64,000 nucleotides of DNA from JACZUI01 sp965216725 (GCA_965216725.1 CBDCGI010000007.1:124001-188000); one strand, 5' to 3'. Shown: positions 7,898-16,378, counted from the stretch's first letter. Notes: generated from the letters alone by a model not told the origin. Translations and numbers: made by a program.

Positions 7898-9015
7898 CTA
7901 CTCGCCGCCTTCCTTCAGCTCGATATCTCGGCGCTCGTAACCGTCGCCATCGGTGTCGGCGTCGCCGAGGTTGGCGATGGCCGCTTCGGCGAGATCGGTC
8001 CGGTATGCGTCGGACGAGATCTCCTTGCCTTGAAGCTCGGGAATCTCAGTGGTCGCTACCTCGACCGTCTGCTCCCAGAGGTCAACGTTCATCACGCCGA
8101 TCCCATTGGTCGACGGAAAGATGATCCCGAGGATCTCATTGAGCTGCCACTCCTGATGGCTCTGGCCGAGTGTCGATCCATTGTTGAGCACGACCTCGAC
8201 ACACTCGTCGAAGTTGTCGAGGCAATGGATCCATCCCTGGAAGGACGCAGTCAGGAAACGCTCGGCTATGTCCTCATTGCCGTCTTCAGCAATCCAATCT
8301 GCGTTCACCCAGACGGCATCCTGGAGCATTCCGGTGCCGACTGACGGATCACTGAAGGCGATCACGTTGAAGTCCTCTGGCTGATAGAGATCCCCGGTAT
8401 CGGGATTGACCGCCTCCAGAACCTGGGCGTACTCGTTGTAGATCATCGCCTCGGCGGCGTCGAGTTCACGGTTAGGAGGGCTGCCATGTTGAAGTCCTGG
8501 CCAACCAACTCGACATCCTGAACGTCGAACTTGTTGATGGCGGCCGTGAGCTCGAACTCATTGCCGAATCCCCAGTTGCCCACCTTCTTGCCGGCCCAAT
8601 CCGCCGGCTCGGTTATCCCGGAATCGGCCCATGAAACCATGAGGGTCGGCGACCTCTCGAACACCTGGGCGATGTTGATGATGTCCGCTCCGGCGTCCCG
8701 TGACACCAACGCCTTGGGAACCCAGGCGAGACCGAATTCGGCCCCACCGGTGGCGAGAACCTGCTGGGGGACGATCTCGACCGCACCCTCGAGAATCTCC
8801 ACATCCAGACACTGCTCTTCATAGAACCCGAGGTCCTTGGCGACGTAGTACCCGGCGAACTGCGACTGGGCGAACCATTGCAGCTGCAGTCGCACCTCGT
8901 CGACCGTGTCACACTCCTCGCCGCCTTCGCCGGAATCACCGTCACCACAAGCGGCGACCACAACGGCAAGAGCGGCCACCCACAACATGTGACGACGCCA
9001 TCCACTGGCCTTCAT
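7898..9015 (-). pseudogene. NMT1/THI5-type ABC substrate-binding protein, frameshifted
   Basis: Two overlapping reading frames together make one binding protein. The N-terminal part (9015 to about 8477) has a lipoprotein signal ending VVVAACGDGD and the family strand LQLQWFAQSQFAGYYVAKDLG. The frame is lost after FNMAALL, and the true continuation ELDAAEAMIYNEYAQ is found in the next frame down to 7898. One missing base near 8473-8478 (the CTCCTAACCGTG stretch on the minus strand) explains it. It could be a real inactivating mutation or a sequencing error. The protein should deliver a pyrimidine-like ligand to the adjacent permeases, a role inferred from operon context. Confidence 0.85.
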
Positions 9016-9094
9016 CTACTCCTCCTCTGGATTTGGGGCGGAGTAGACCCTATCCACCATTGGCGTCCCGGGTTCCAGAGTGGGAAAAACGCCG

Positions 9095-9967
9095 CTACTC
9101 GGCGGAGCGGAAAGACACATGCCATGGCATGAAAAGCCGCTCGGCAAACAGGATCACTCCGTAGAAGGTCACTCCGATGATCGCAGCTACCAGGATTGCC
9201 GCCCACGCATCAGGGAATTGGAAGAGCTGCGCCCGGTTCACGATGTACTGGCCCAGCACATCCTGGGGACCTCCGAAGTACTCGGCGATGATGGCTGCGA
9301 TCAAGGACAGGGCAGTCGCAACCTTGATCGAAGCGAAGAAGTACGGGAGAGCGTTGGGGATCCGCACACGACGCATGACCTCGGTGGGGCTGGCGGCCAC
9401 CGACCGCATGAGCTCCAGCTCCGACCGGTCGACTTCGAGCAAGCCCCGCGTGGTATTGATCATCACCGGGAAATACACGACCACTGCCACTACGCCGATC
9501 TTGGAGAACGGGTTGGTGAGACCGAACCAATTGTTGAAGATCGGGGCCAGGGCAGCGATCGGTGTCGCATTCAGGGCGACGGCGATCGGGAGCATTCCTT
9601 CTCTGAACCCGACCCACCGGGCGGCGGCCAGCGAAGTGGCGATGGCCAATGAGGTGCCCAGGACGAACCCGCCGGCAGCCTCGAGCAACGTGTTGAAACC
9701 GGCCGACCACACCGTCGACCAGGTGTCGACGAAGCTGGCAAAGATCTCGCTCGGTTTCGACAGAACGAAACTCTCGATGTCAAAGGCCCTGGTGACGGCC
9801 TCCCAGGTCGCAAGCACCGCCAAGAAGGCGACTATCGCCGGCAGATAACGCCTGCCCAGCTTCCGGAACGCCGAGGGCCCCCGAGTCCCCACAGGAAGAT
9901 CGCCCTCAAAAGCGGCAACCATCGAGGTTTCGCGGGTCTCCTGAATCACCTCGTCACGCTCGGTCAT
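9095..9967 (-). CDS. ABC transporter permease (SsuC/ThiX-like)
   Basis: Inner-membrane permease of 290 residues of the nitrate/sulfonate/pyrimidine importer family, with about six hydrophobic segments from residue 36 on. The cytoplasmic EAA loop is recognisable at ELMRSVAASPTEVMRRVRIP, which contacts the ATPase. The start overlaps the ATPase stop by 4 bp. A second, different permease lies on the other side of the ATPase, so the importer probably uses a heterodimeric membrane channel. Confidence 0.9.
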   Translation of the reverse strand: MTERDEVIQETRETSMVAAFEGDLPVGTRGPSAFRKLGRRYLPAIVAFLAVLATWEAVTRAFDIESFVLSKPSEIFASFVDTWSTVWSAGFNTLLEAAGGFVLGTSLAIATSLAAARWVGFREGMLPIAVALNATPIAALAPIFNNWFGLTNPFSKIGVVAVVVYFPVMINTTRGLLEVDRSELELMRSVAASPTEVMRRVRIPNALPYFFASIKVATALSLIAAIIAEYFGGPQDVLGQYIVNRAQLFQFPDAWAAILVAAIIGVTFYGVILFAERLFMPWHVSFRSAE

Positions 9968-10743
9968 GGACTGTGCCCTTCCCCACGTCGCAGAGCCTCT
10001 CGCACCTCGGTGATCAGCTCGTAGTAACGGACGTCGCCCCTTGTCTCCTCGTCACGAGCTCCGTCGAGGTCGATTGCGATCTCGTCGCTGATCCGACCCG
10101 GCCGGGGAGACATCACGAGAACTCTGGACGATAAGAAGACAGCTTCCGGGATGGAGTGGGTAACGAACACCACAGTCGTTTCCGTCTCCTGCCAGATCCG
10201 CAACACTTCCTGTTGCATGAGCTCGCGCGTCATCTCGTCAAGGGCACCGAAAGGCTCATCCATGAGCAGCAACGACGGGTTGAACGAGAGGGCGCGGGCG
10301 ATCGCGACTCGCTGCTGCATGCCGCCCGAGAGCTGCCAAGGGTAGTGCTCACCGAACCGACCCAGCTGGACGAGCTCGAGCATGCGAGCCGCATTTGCGG
10401 CACGTTCCTCAGACCCGTAGCCCATTATCTCCAAAGGCAGCTCGACGTTTTTGGAGACCGTCCGCCAGTCGAGAAGCGTCGCCGACTGGAACACGATTCC
10501 ATAATCCCTGTCGAGACGGGCTTGTTCCGGCGTCTTGCCGTTGACCGTCAGCTCGCCGGAGGTCGGCGATACCAGATCGGCTATGAGTCGAAGCAGCGTG
10601 GACTTGCCGCAGCCGGAAGGGCCGATGAGTGAGACGAAATCACCGGAGCCGATGGTCACGCTGACCTCCGACAACGCCTGCACGGCGTCGTCGCCGGTGC
10701 CGAACGTCTTGCTCACGCCCTGGGTCCTTACGGCGAGGCTCAT
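9964..10743 (-). CDS. ABC transporter ATP-binding protein (SsuB/TauB-like)
   Basis: ATPase of 259 residues. Walker A is GPSGCGKST, the signature LSGGMQQRVAIARAL, Walker B LLLMDEPFGALD and the H-loop VFVTHSIPEA. The ATG at 10743 overlaps the upstream permease stop (ATGA), which sets the start; the in-frame open stretch further upstream is the permease gene read in another frame. It powers uptake by the two permeases beside it, with the lipoprotein receptor at 7898-9015 as the expected ligand-capture subunit. Confidence 0.93.
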   Translation of the reverse strand: MSLAVRTQGVSKTFGTGDDAVQALSEVSVTIGSGDFVSLIGPSGCGKSTLLRLIADLVSPTSGELTVNGKTPEQARLDRDYGIVFQSATLLDWRTVSKNVELPLEIMGYGSEERAANAARMLELVQLGRFGEHYPWQLSGGMQQRVAIARALSFNPSLLLMDEPFGALDEMTRELMQQEVLRIWQETETTVVFVTHSIPEAVFLSSRVLVMSPRPGRISDEIAIDLDGARDEETRGDVRYYELITEVREALRRGEGHSP

Positions 10744-11630
10744 GCCAGCCCTCGTCCCGGACGTTCCCAATCTGCCTGTTGTCGCCGCGAAGCCGCGACG
10801 AAACGATGCTCGGCCAACGTGACCACTCCAACGAAAGCGATGCCGGAGATCCCGGCGATGATCACGACGGCAAAGAGCTTCTCCGGCGCCGATGTGAACT
10901 GCTGGGCGAATTGGAGGAGGTCTCGCCCCAGCCCACCCCGGAACCCGGCCGGCAACTCCCCGACGATCGCTCCGATCACACTCGCCGCAGCGGACACCTT
11001 CAGCGCGGTGAAGATGTAGGGCATCGCAGCGGGAATCTGCACCTTGAACAGGGTCTCCCGGGGCGTGCTGGCATAAGACCGCATCAGTTCCATCGAGGTT
11101 GTTTCCGGAGATCGGAGCCCACGCAGGGTGTTGATGACAACCGGGAAGAAGGTCAGGTAGGCGGCGATGATCGCAACGATGAACCACTGGGGGAGCTGGG
11201 CTCGCCCTCCCCATATGACGACCATCGGAGCTATGGCGATGATGGGAACAGTCTGTGATGCGACGACATAGGGCATGAAGGCGCGTTCGGCAGTGCTCGA
11301 TCTCATGAACAGGACGCCGAGACCGAATCCGATGCTTCCGCCGAGGACAAAACCAGCGAACGCCTCTCTCAGGGTCAAAGACGCGGCCTTCAACTCCACC
11401 CAAATCAGCAAGGGGCCATTGCGCTGCGCCGGTTGGAACAGGGCTCCGATGATGTCCCAGGTGTGCGGCATCGTCCGGTTGTCGGGGCGCACGGGCCAGT
11501 CCCAGTCGAAGGCCCCCCAAACCAATTTGTAGCCCTCCCACAAAAGCACAAAGGCGATGACGACCGCGAAGATGGACACCCCTGCCCGGGCGACACGTCG
11601 GGTCTGGCTGCTTGGGGCGATCTCTGTCAT
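10740..11630 (-). CDS. ABC transporter permease, first gene of importer operon
   Basis: Permease of 296 residues with a leading helix near residues 16-33 and an EAA loop at ELMRSYASTPRETLFKVQIP. Its sequence differs clearly from the 9095-9967 permease but the fold is the same. It begins the operon that runs permease, ATPase, permease, binding protein, beta-ureidopropionase, dihydropyrimidinase. The 36-bp conserved element (11671-11706) lies 41 bp upstream of the start. Confidence 0.9.
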   Translation of the reverse strand: MTEIAPSSQTRRVARAGVSIFAVVIAFVLLWEGYKLVWGAFDWDWPVRPDNRTMPHTWDIIGALFQPAQRNGPLLIWVELKAASLTLREAFAGFVLGGSIGFGLGVLFMRSSTAERAFMPYVVASQTVPIIAIAPMVVIWGGRAQLPQWFIVAIIAAYLTFFPVVINTLRGLRSPETTSMELMRSYASTPRETLFKVQIPAAMPYIFTALKVSAAASVIGAIVGELPAGFRGGLGRDLLQFAQQFTSAPEKLFAVVIIAGISGIAFVGVVTLAEHRFVAASRRQQADWERPGRGLA

Positions 11631-11670
11631 CGGGTCGGGAGCCTAATTGGCGGCATTCCGCGCGGCAGAT

Positions 11671-11706
11671 GTCCCAAATATGACGCTCTCCTCCTAAGGA
11701 GCGAGG
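11671..11706 (+). promoter_or_regulatory. 36-bp conserved element, copy 2 (possible operator)
   Basis: On the plus strand it reads GTCCCAAATATGACG, CTCTCC, the palindrome CTCCTAAGGAG and GCGAGG, matching the element at 1028-1063 at 32 of 36 positions. It lies upstream of the importer operon and 2 bp beyond the stop of the MFS gene. Its orientation relative to the regulated gene is opposite to copy 1, as tolerated by a dyad-symmetric operator centred on the CTCCT-AGGAG palindrome. Confidence 0.5.
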
Positions 11707-11707
11707 T

Positions 11708-12952
11708 TCAGTGGCCGACGCTTCTTGGCTCGTCGGCCGGGTCGGGAAGACCGGGTCGGGGGACTTCGATCTCACGGGTCCGGTCGAGACGGGTTGCCGC
11801 GGGCCAGAAGGCGATCGCCACCAGGGCACAGACTGCCGCCGACCACAACAGCGCCGGCTGGACTCCGATCGCTACCGCCACGAAGGGCGCTACCGCCAGT
11901 GGGATGAGATGGCCACCTTCGGCATGGATGTGGTTGACACCCATGATCCTGCCGATCATCTCGTCGGGTGAGTTGATCTGGATCAGGGTCCGATGGAGGG
12001 GCGCCATCAGACCGATCACCAAACCCCAAAAGATCGCGGCCCCGACAACCACTTGCAGGCGGTCGGTCCCGACGTAAGCCACCACACCGAGAGCGTTCAG
12101 GCCCACGATCACTGTGAGCACCCGGGCGGTCCGGAGACGCTGCGGAATCCTCCCGGCGATGAGCGTCCCGCCGATGAGCCCGACTCCGAAGATCGAGGCA
12201 ACCCAACCCAGGGTCTCTACTTCCACGCCCAAGACGTCGCGGAAATACAGCGGCTCCAAGGCGCTGAACGTCCCGAACAGAACCCACACTGCGGAACCCA
12301 GCCAGATATAGAAGCGCAGCCGGCGATGACCGTAGGCGTACTTGAAACCCTCTCGAATCTCGGTCATACCCGATTTCCCCGAATCGTGCTCGATCTGGCG
12401 AATCGAAACGGGGACCACGAGTATCGCTGCCACCGCCGATGTGACTGCGTCGAGAAGGAAAATCCCATCAACGCTCCACGAGGCAGCGACCAATGCGCCT
12501 AGTGCGGGCCCGAGGACGAAAGCGGCCCAGGATGCGCCCTCGATCTGGGAGTTGACTCTCGCCAACTCGTCTTCGTCCTCGGTGAGGAATGGTCCAAACG
12601 AGCTGATCGCGTTGAACACGGGCGCCCCGACCAGACCCAGGAGGAAGGTTGTTATGGCCAGGGTGGGAATACTCTCGGCAAACATGACGGAGATGGCCAC
12701 CGGAGCGAAGATCACCTCACCCACTATGAGAACCCGCCTCGGATCGAACCGGTCGACCAGAACCCCGGAGATGGCGGTGCCGATGAGCGAAGCCACGCCC
12801 AGGGCCGCCATGACCACGGCAAGCTGACCGGGAGAGGCATCGAGCACAAACGCAGCCTTACCCCAGATGCCCACGAAGAACGCGGCCTCACCGCCGACCC
12901 TGGAGACGAATCGGGCCAGTACGACCTTTCTGACGTCAGGGTTCGACCACAT
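11708..12952 (-). CDS. MFS transporter (exporter-like)
   Basis: Major facilitator protein of about 414 residues with 10-12 hydrophobic segments. The start at 12952 (MWSNPDVRKVVLARFVSR) matches the typical N-terminus of DHA3-type exporters; the open frame further upstream overlaps the divergent gene at 13004 and looks non-coding. A loop signature DRFDPRRVLIVGEV follows helix 2, and ARVNSQIEGASWAAFVLGPA lies near helix 5. It is divergent from the winged-helix gene with a 51-bp gap. The substrate is unknown; drug or toxic-compound efflux is the family's usual role. Confidence 0.85.
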   Translation of the reverse strand: MWSNPDVRKVVLARFVSRVGGEAAFFVGIWGKAAFVLDASPGQLAVVMAALGVASLIGTAISGVLVDRFDPRRVLIVGEVIFAPVAISVMFAESIPTLAITTFLLGLVGAPVFNAISSFGPFLTEDEDELARVNSQIEGASWAAFVLGPALGALVAASWSVDGIFLLDAVTSAVAAILVVPVSIRQIEHDSGKSGMTEIREGFKYAYGHRRLRFYIWLGSAVWVLFGTFSALEPLYFRDVLGVEVETLGWVASIFGVGLIGGTLIAGRIPQRLRTARVLTVIVGLNALGVVAYVGTDRLQVVVGAAIFWGLVIGLMAPLHRTLIQINSPDEMIGRIMGVNHIHAEGGHLIPLAVAPFVAVAIGVQPALLWSAAVCALVAIAFWPAATRLDRTREIEVPRPGLPDPADEPRSVGH

Positions 12953-13003
12953 GGCCGGCAACGGTAACGGTCGCCTCCCTGCCGGCCCCCTACATTTCTT
13001 GCG

Positions 13004-14173
13004 ATGAAAGTGGTCACGGACCACCAGAGACGGGCTCTGCTCGGACACCGGCACTCGCTTGCCGAGCCGGGCAGCGTGTCTCAGGTAACGCACAGCCTCG
13101 TCGGGCTCCACTCCTCTGACCCGGCCACCGTTTATCTGACGCTTCGGGCCCGGACGCCCCGCTTCCAGACTCAGGACCTCGAGGACGCGATGTACGAGCG
13201 GAGAGAGCTCCTTCGCATCCTCGGGATGCGCCGGACGATGTTCGTGGTGCCCGCGCGGCTCGCGCCCACGATCCACCATTCGAGCACCGCTGCGCTGATC
13301 GGACCTGAACGGCGTCGGGTAGAGCGGCTGGTTGAGGAGGAAGGCCTGGCCAAAGACGGGCCCGCCTGGGTTAGCCGAGTCGCCGCCTCAACCCTCTCGT
13401 CATTGGAGGCGAGAGGCACGGCGACCGCAGTGGAACTTCGGGAAGACGTCCCTGAGCTGCGGACGACCCTCACCATCCGCAAGAAGGACGGCTCAGTGAT
13501 GGGCACTGTCGGTATGTCGACGCGGATCCTCTTCCTGATGGCGACCGAAGGGAGGATCGTCAGGGGTCGCCCCAGGGGCACCTGGTTGAGCAGCCAATAC
13601 GAATGGTCCACACACGAATCGTGGGCGGGTGAGCCTCTGACGGAGGTGGACCCGGCGGTAGCAAGAACCGAGGTGGTAGCGCGATGGTTGGCGGCTTTCG
13701 GGCCGGGTACCGAGACGGATATCAAATGGTGGACCGGATGGCCGGTCACCAAGGTACGCACAGCTCTCGATGCGGCCAATGCCATCGAGGTCGGCACCGA
13801 CGCGGGAACGGCATATGTTCACCCAGATTTCAAACCACCCAGCGAGCCTCCTCCATGGGCTGCCTTCTTGCCCGGCTTGGACCCGACCGTGATGGGCTGG
13901 AAACAGCGCGGCTGGTACCTCGGCGAGCACGCCTCTCGACTCTTCGACCGAAACGGCAACGCAGGGCCAACGATCATGGTCGACGGCCGTGTCGTCGGCG
14001 CATGGGCGCAGAAGGAGACCGGCGACGTGGTCTACCGACTGTTGGAGCAGCTCGACGGATCGCGTTCTCAGTTGGTCGAGGACGAGGCGGCTCGGCTCCA
14101 GGAATGGCTCGGCGAGTTTGTGGTGACACCTAGGTTCCGCACTCCACTGGAGCGGGAGCTCTCTGGGAGATAG
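13004..14173 (+). CDS. Winged-helix DNA-binding protein, AlkZ/YcaQ (HTH_42) family
   Basis: A 389-residue protein of the family that includes AlkZ and YcaQ DNA glycosylases, which unhook interstrand crosslinks. The N-terminal region holds SLVGLHSSDPATVYL, aligned by eye to the family segment GLQAQ(D/E)P where the catalytic Gln-x-Gln/Asp sits; here His36 and Ser38 replace the glutamines. The middle has winged-helix sequence (RIVRGRPRGTWLSSQYEW), and GWKQRGWYLGEH and VDGRVVGAWAQK mark the C-terminal half. It ends 44 bp before the heliorhodopsin start, in the same direction. DNA repair is a family-based guess; the altered motif may mean another activity. Confidence 0.8.
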   Translation: MKVVTDHQRRALLGHRHSLAEPGSVSQVTHSLVGLHSSDPATVYLTLRARTPRFQTQDLEDAMYERRELLRILGMRRTMFVVPARLAPTIHHSSTAALIGPERRRVERLVEEEGLAKDGPAWVSRVAASTLSSLEARGTATAVELREDVPELRTTLTIRKKDGSVMGTVGMSTRILFLMATEGRIVRGRPRGTWLSSQYEWSTHESWAGEPLTEVDPAVARTEVVARWLAAFGPGTETDIKWWTGWPVTKVRTALDAANAIEVGTDAGTAYVHPDFKPPSEPPPWAAFLPGLDPTVMGWKQRGWYLGEHASRLFDRNGNAGPTIMVDGRVVGAWAQKETGDVVYRLLEQLDGSRSQLVEDEAARLQEWLGEFVVTPRFRTPLERELSGR

Positions 14174-14182
14174 CAGATCACC

Positions 14183-14210
14183 TCATCCGGCAGTGTTGTC
14201 TGCGTCGAAT
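14183..14210 (+). promoter_or_regulatory. SigK-like promoter of heliorhodopsin
   Basis: TCATCC (14183-14188), a 16-bp spacer and TCGAAT (14205-14210). This resembles the mycobacterial SigK consensus as I recall it (CCATCC, about 17 bp, CCGAAT) and matches sites at 18703-18729, 19927-19953 and 23073-23100. The -10 box ends 7 bp before the ATG, which predicts a leaderless transcript; no ribosome-binding site is visible. Read by eye, not tested statistically. Confidence 0.55.
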
Positions 14211-14217
14211 ACCGGGC

Positions 14218-14997
14218 ATGACCACAACCACCACAGAGCTCACAAGCGCGCGCAAAGGTGACCGCCTCCGGGCCTACAACGTAGGGATGGGGGTGCTTCA
14301 CGCCCTCCAGGGATTCCTGGTGCTCGCTCTCGCCAACGACTTCACGCTGCCAGTGATCGCCACCTTCATGAGCGGACCTCCTGGCGTTGAATCACCTGGA
14401 GTCGAGCCATTGTTCGACCTGAGCATCGCGGCAGGGGTCGCCGCCTTCTTGTTCATCTCGGCACTGGCCCACTTCACCATCGCCGCCCCCGGCGTCTACC
14501 AGTGGTATCGCCGCAACCTCGCAATGAAGAGGAACTACGCACGCTGGATCGAATATTCGGTCTCGTCCTCGATCATGGTCGTCCTGATCGCGATGCTGGT
14601 CGGGATAGCGGATGTCGCAGCCTTGCTGGCCCTGGCCGGTGTCAACGCCTCCATGATCCTGTTCGGCCTGCTCCAAGAGAAGTATGAGAGACCGGGCAAG
14701 GGAACGGGCTGGATGCCTTACTGGTTCGGTGTCCTGACCGGGGCGATCCCTTGGATAGTCATCGCCATCTATCTGGTCAGCCCTGGATTCGACGCCTCCC
14801 CACCTGGATTCGTATACGGAATCTTCATCTCTCTGTTCATCTTCTTCAATGTGTTCGCCATCGTGATGGTGCTCCAATATCGGGAGGTGGGACGCTGGAA
14901 GGACTACGCATTTGGAGAGTCCACCTACGTACTGCTCAGCCTGACGGCCAAGTCGGCGCTGGCCTGGCAGGTATTCGGAGGGACGCTGGCGGCATGA
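14218..14997 (+). CDS. heR: Heliorhodopsin (retinal-binding 7-TM photoreceptor)
   Basis: A 259-residue, seven-helix protein that matches heliorhodopsin along its length. Landmarks are GVLHALQGFLVLALANDF in helix 1 (His28), ALAHF (His85), RWIEYSVSSSIM in helix 3 with counterion Glu112, GVNASMILFGLLQEKY in helix 4, and the retinal Schiff-base lysine Lys245 in SLTAKSALAWQVF. Heliorhodopsins sit inverted relative to type-1 rhodopsins, have long photocycles and mostly lack ion pumping; sensory or enzyme-modulating roles have been proposed. It overlaps the SRPBCC gene by 4 bp and heads a three-gene operon that converges on a photolyase operon. Retinal supply genes are not in the window. Confidence 0.96.
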   Translation: MTTTTTELTSARKGDRLRAYNVGMGVLHALQGFLVLALANDFTLPVIATFMSGPPGVESPGVEPLFDLSIAAGVAAFLFISALAHFTIAAPGVYQWYRRNLAMKRNYARWIEYSVSSSIMVVLIAMLVGIADVAALLALAGVNASMILFGLLQEKYERPGKGTGWMPYWFGVLTGAIPWIVIAIYLVSPGFDASPPGFVYGIFISLFIFFNVFAIVMVLQYREVGRWKDYAFGESTYVLLSLTAKSALAWQVFGGTLAA

Positions 14998-15446
14998 CCG
15001 GGTCAACGGGCACAACGGTGCAGCTCAAAGAGGCACGATGGGTGGACGCCCCTTTGGGTGACGTCTTCGAATTCACGGCCGACTTCTCCAACGCCCAGAT
15101 GTGGGACCCAGGCGTGGCAGGCGCGGCTCGCGCCGATAACGAGCCCCTAGGGGTCGGAACCAGATTCAACCTGGAAGTCGTATTTGGTACGAGCACCATC
15201 CCCATGACCTACGAGATCACCGATTTCAAACCAGATGAGTTGGTCGTTCTCGAAGGCCGAGGGGAGCACATTCACGCTCTGGACACAATCCGATTCGCCA
15301 GACAGGACAATTTGACCCTGATCGACTACACGGCAGATCTCACCTTCACTGGGCCGACGCGATTTGCCATCCCCCTGATGAAACCTCTGTTGAGGAGAGT
15401 CGGACGCCGAGCCCTCGACGGACTTGCCGCCGCCTTCGCCGCATGA
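14994..15446 (+). CDS. SRPBCC-family (polyketide cyclase/START-like) protein
   Basis: A 150-residue protein with the START/Bet v1-like helix-grip fold: opening strand KEARWVDAPLGDVFEFTADF, a central MTYEITDFKPDELVVLEG, and a long C-terminal helix. Such proteins bind hydrophobic ligands. The start at 14994 overlaps the heliorhodopsin stop (ATGA), and the end overlaps the SDR start, so all three proteins are made from one coupled message. Binding of a retinoid, carotenoid or lipid linked to heliorhodopsin function is speculation. Confidence 0.85.
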   Translation: MTGSTGTTVQLKEARWVDAPLGDVFEFTADFSNAQMWDPGVAGAARADNEPLGVGTRFNLEVVFGTSTIPMTYEITDFKPDELVVLEGRGEHIHALDTIRFARQDNLTLIDYTADLTFTGPTRFAIPLMKPLLRRVGRRALDGLAAAFAA

Positions 15447-16378
15447 GTGCCATCTCCTTCGCCGGGTTCACCAACGTCGGCTACCGGCTTCATTCGAGGA
15501 ATTTCCGACCCATCGACGCTGACCTCAACGGCCAGACCGTCGTCGTCACCGGAGCCTCGGGTGGGCTGGGGTTGGAGACCGCTCGGCGGTTGGCCGACCT
15601 CGGAGCCAAGGTCATCATGGTGGCGCGTGACCCGGAGAAGCTGGAACGGGCGGCCGGAACCGTATCTGGAGTTGTCGTTGCCGAGGTGGCAGACCTCAGT
15701 CTGATGTCCGAAGTCGCTGCTTTGGCAGTCCGAATCCTCGAAGAACAAGGCTCGATCGACGTGCTCATCAACAACGTCGGCGTTCTCCTGCCCGAGCGCA
15801 CTGAAACCGCTGAGGGGCTGGAGACCGCCCTCGCCACCAACCTCGCGGGGCACATGTCGCTGACACATCGCCTCCTCCCCCGTCTGGTGAAGTCTGCGCC
15901 GGCGCGAATCATCAACGTCAGCTCCGGAGGGGCGTATGCCGAGCGCATTCACCCTGAGGATCTGGGATTCGAGGCGGCCGAGTATCGAGGCGCCGCGGCC
16001 TACGCGCGAACCAAACGAGGCCAGCTGATTCTCACCGAGATGTGGGCGAAACGTCTGGACCGCACCGGCGTCGTGGTCCACGCAATGCATCCGGGCTGGG
16101 CCAAGACCTCAGGTGTTGCCAACTCGCTGCCTACATTCAACCGAATCATGAAACCCCTGCTCCGCACCGCCGAGCAGGGGGCTGACACCATCGTATGGCT
16201 GGCAGCGGCCGAAGAGCCGGCGGCCAGCTCGGGACACTTTTGGTTCGACCGAGAAGTGACACCGACGCATCTGTCTGAGGCGACACGAGAGACCGAAGGT
16301 GAGAGGGAGGCGTTCTGGAATGCGCTGGAAAGCCTGACTGGCACTCCTTTCCCGTCGCTTCAGCCTTCCAAGCGGTAG
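15443..16378 (+). CDS. Short-chain dehydrogenase/reductase
   Basis: SDR oxidoreductase of 311 residues. The nucleotide site is TGASGGLG (from Thr36), NNVG lies at about 110-113, the catalytic Ser in NVSSGGA and the YxxxK pair at Tyr187/Lys191 (YARTK). It is closest in style to the retinol-dehydrogenase/WW-domain-oxidoreductase-like SDRs (the YARTK, VHAMHPGWAKT pattern). It is translationally coupled to the SRPBCC gene, and its 3' end overlaps the photolyase 3' end by 19 bp. A retinal/retinol or lipid-aldehyde substrate would fit the operon but is inference. Confidence 0.88.
   Translation: MSAISFAGFTNVGYRLHSRNFRPIDADLNGQTVVVTGASGGLGLETARRLADLGAKVIMVARDPEKLERAAGTVSGVVVAEVADLSLMSEVAALAVRILEEQGSIDVLINNVGVLLPERTETAEGLETALATNLAGHMSLTHRLLPRLVKSAPARIINVSSGGAYAERIHPEDLGFEAAEYRGAAAYARTKRGQLILTEMWAKRLDRTGVVVHAMHPGWAKTSGVANSLPTFNRIMKPLLRTAEQGADTIVWLAAAEEPAASSGHFWFDREVTPTHLSEATRETEGEREAFWNALESLTGTPFPSLQPSKR

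Noticed and set aside
9964..10743. Recent duplication of the two NMT1-type importers in the window
   Set aside because: ATPase signature regions and permease number differ clearly between 7.9-11.6 kb and 45.3-47.8 kb, so they are distinct systems.
10744..11829. N-terminal extension of the ATP-binding protein at 9964-10743
   Set aside because: It overlaps the permease gene in another frame; the ATG at 10743 with stop-start overlap is typical of the operon.
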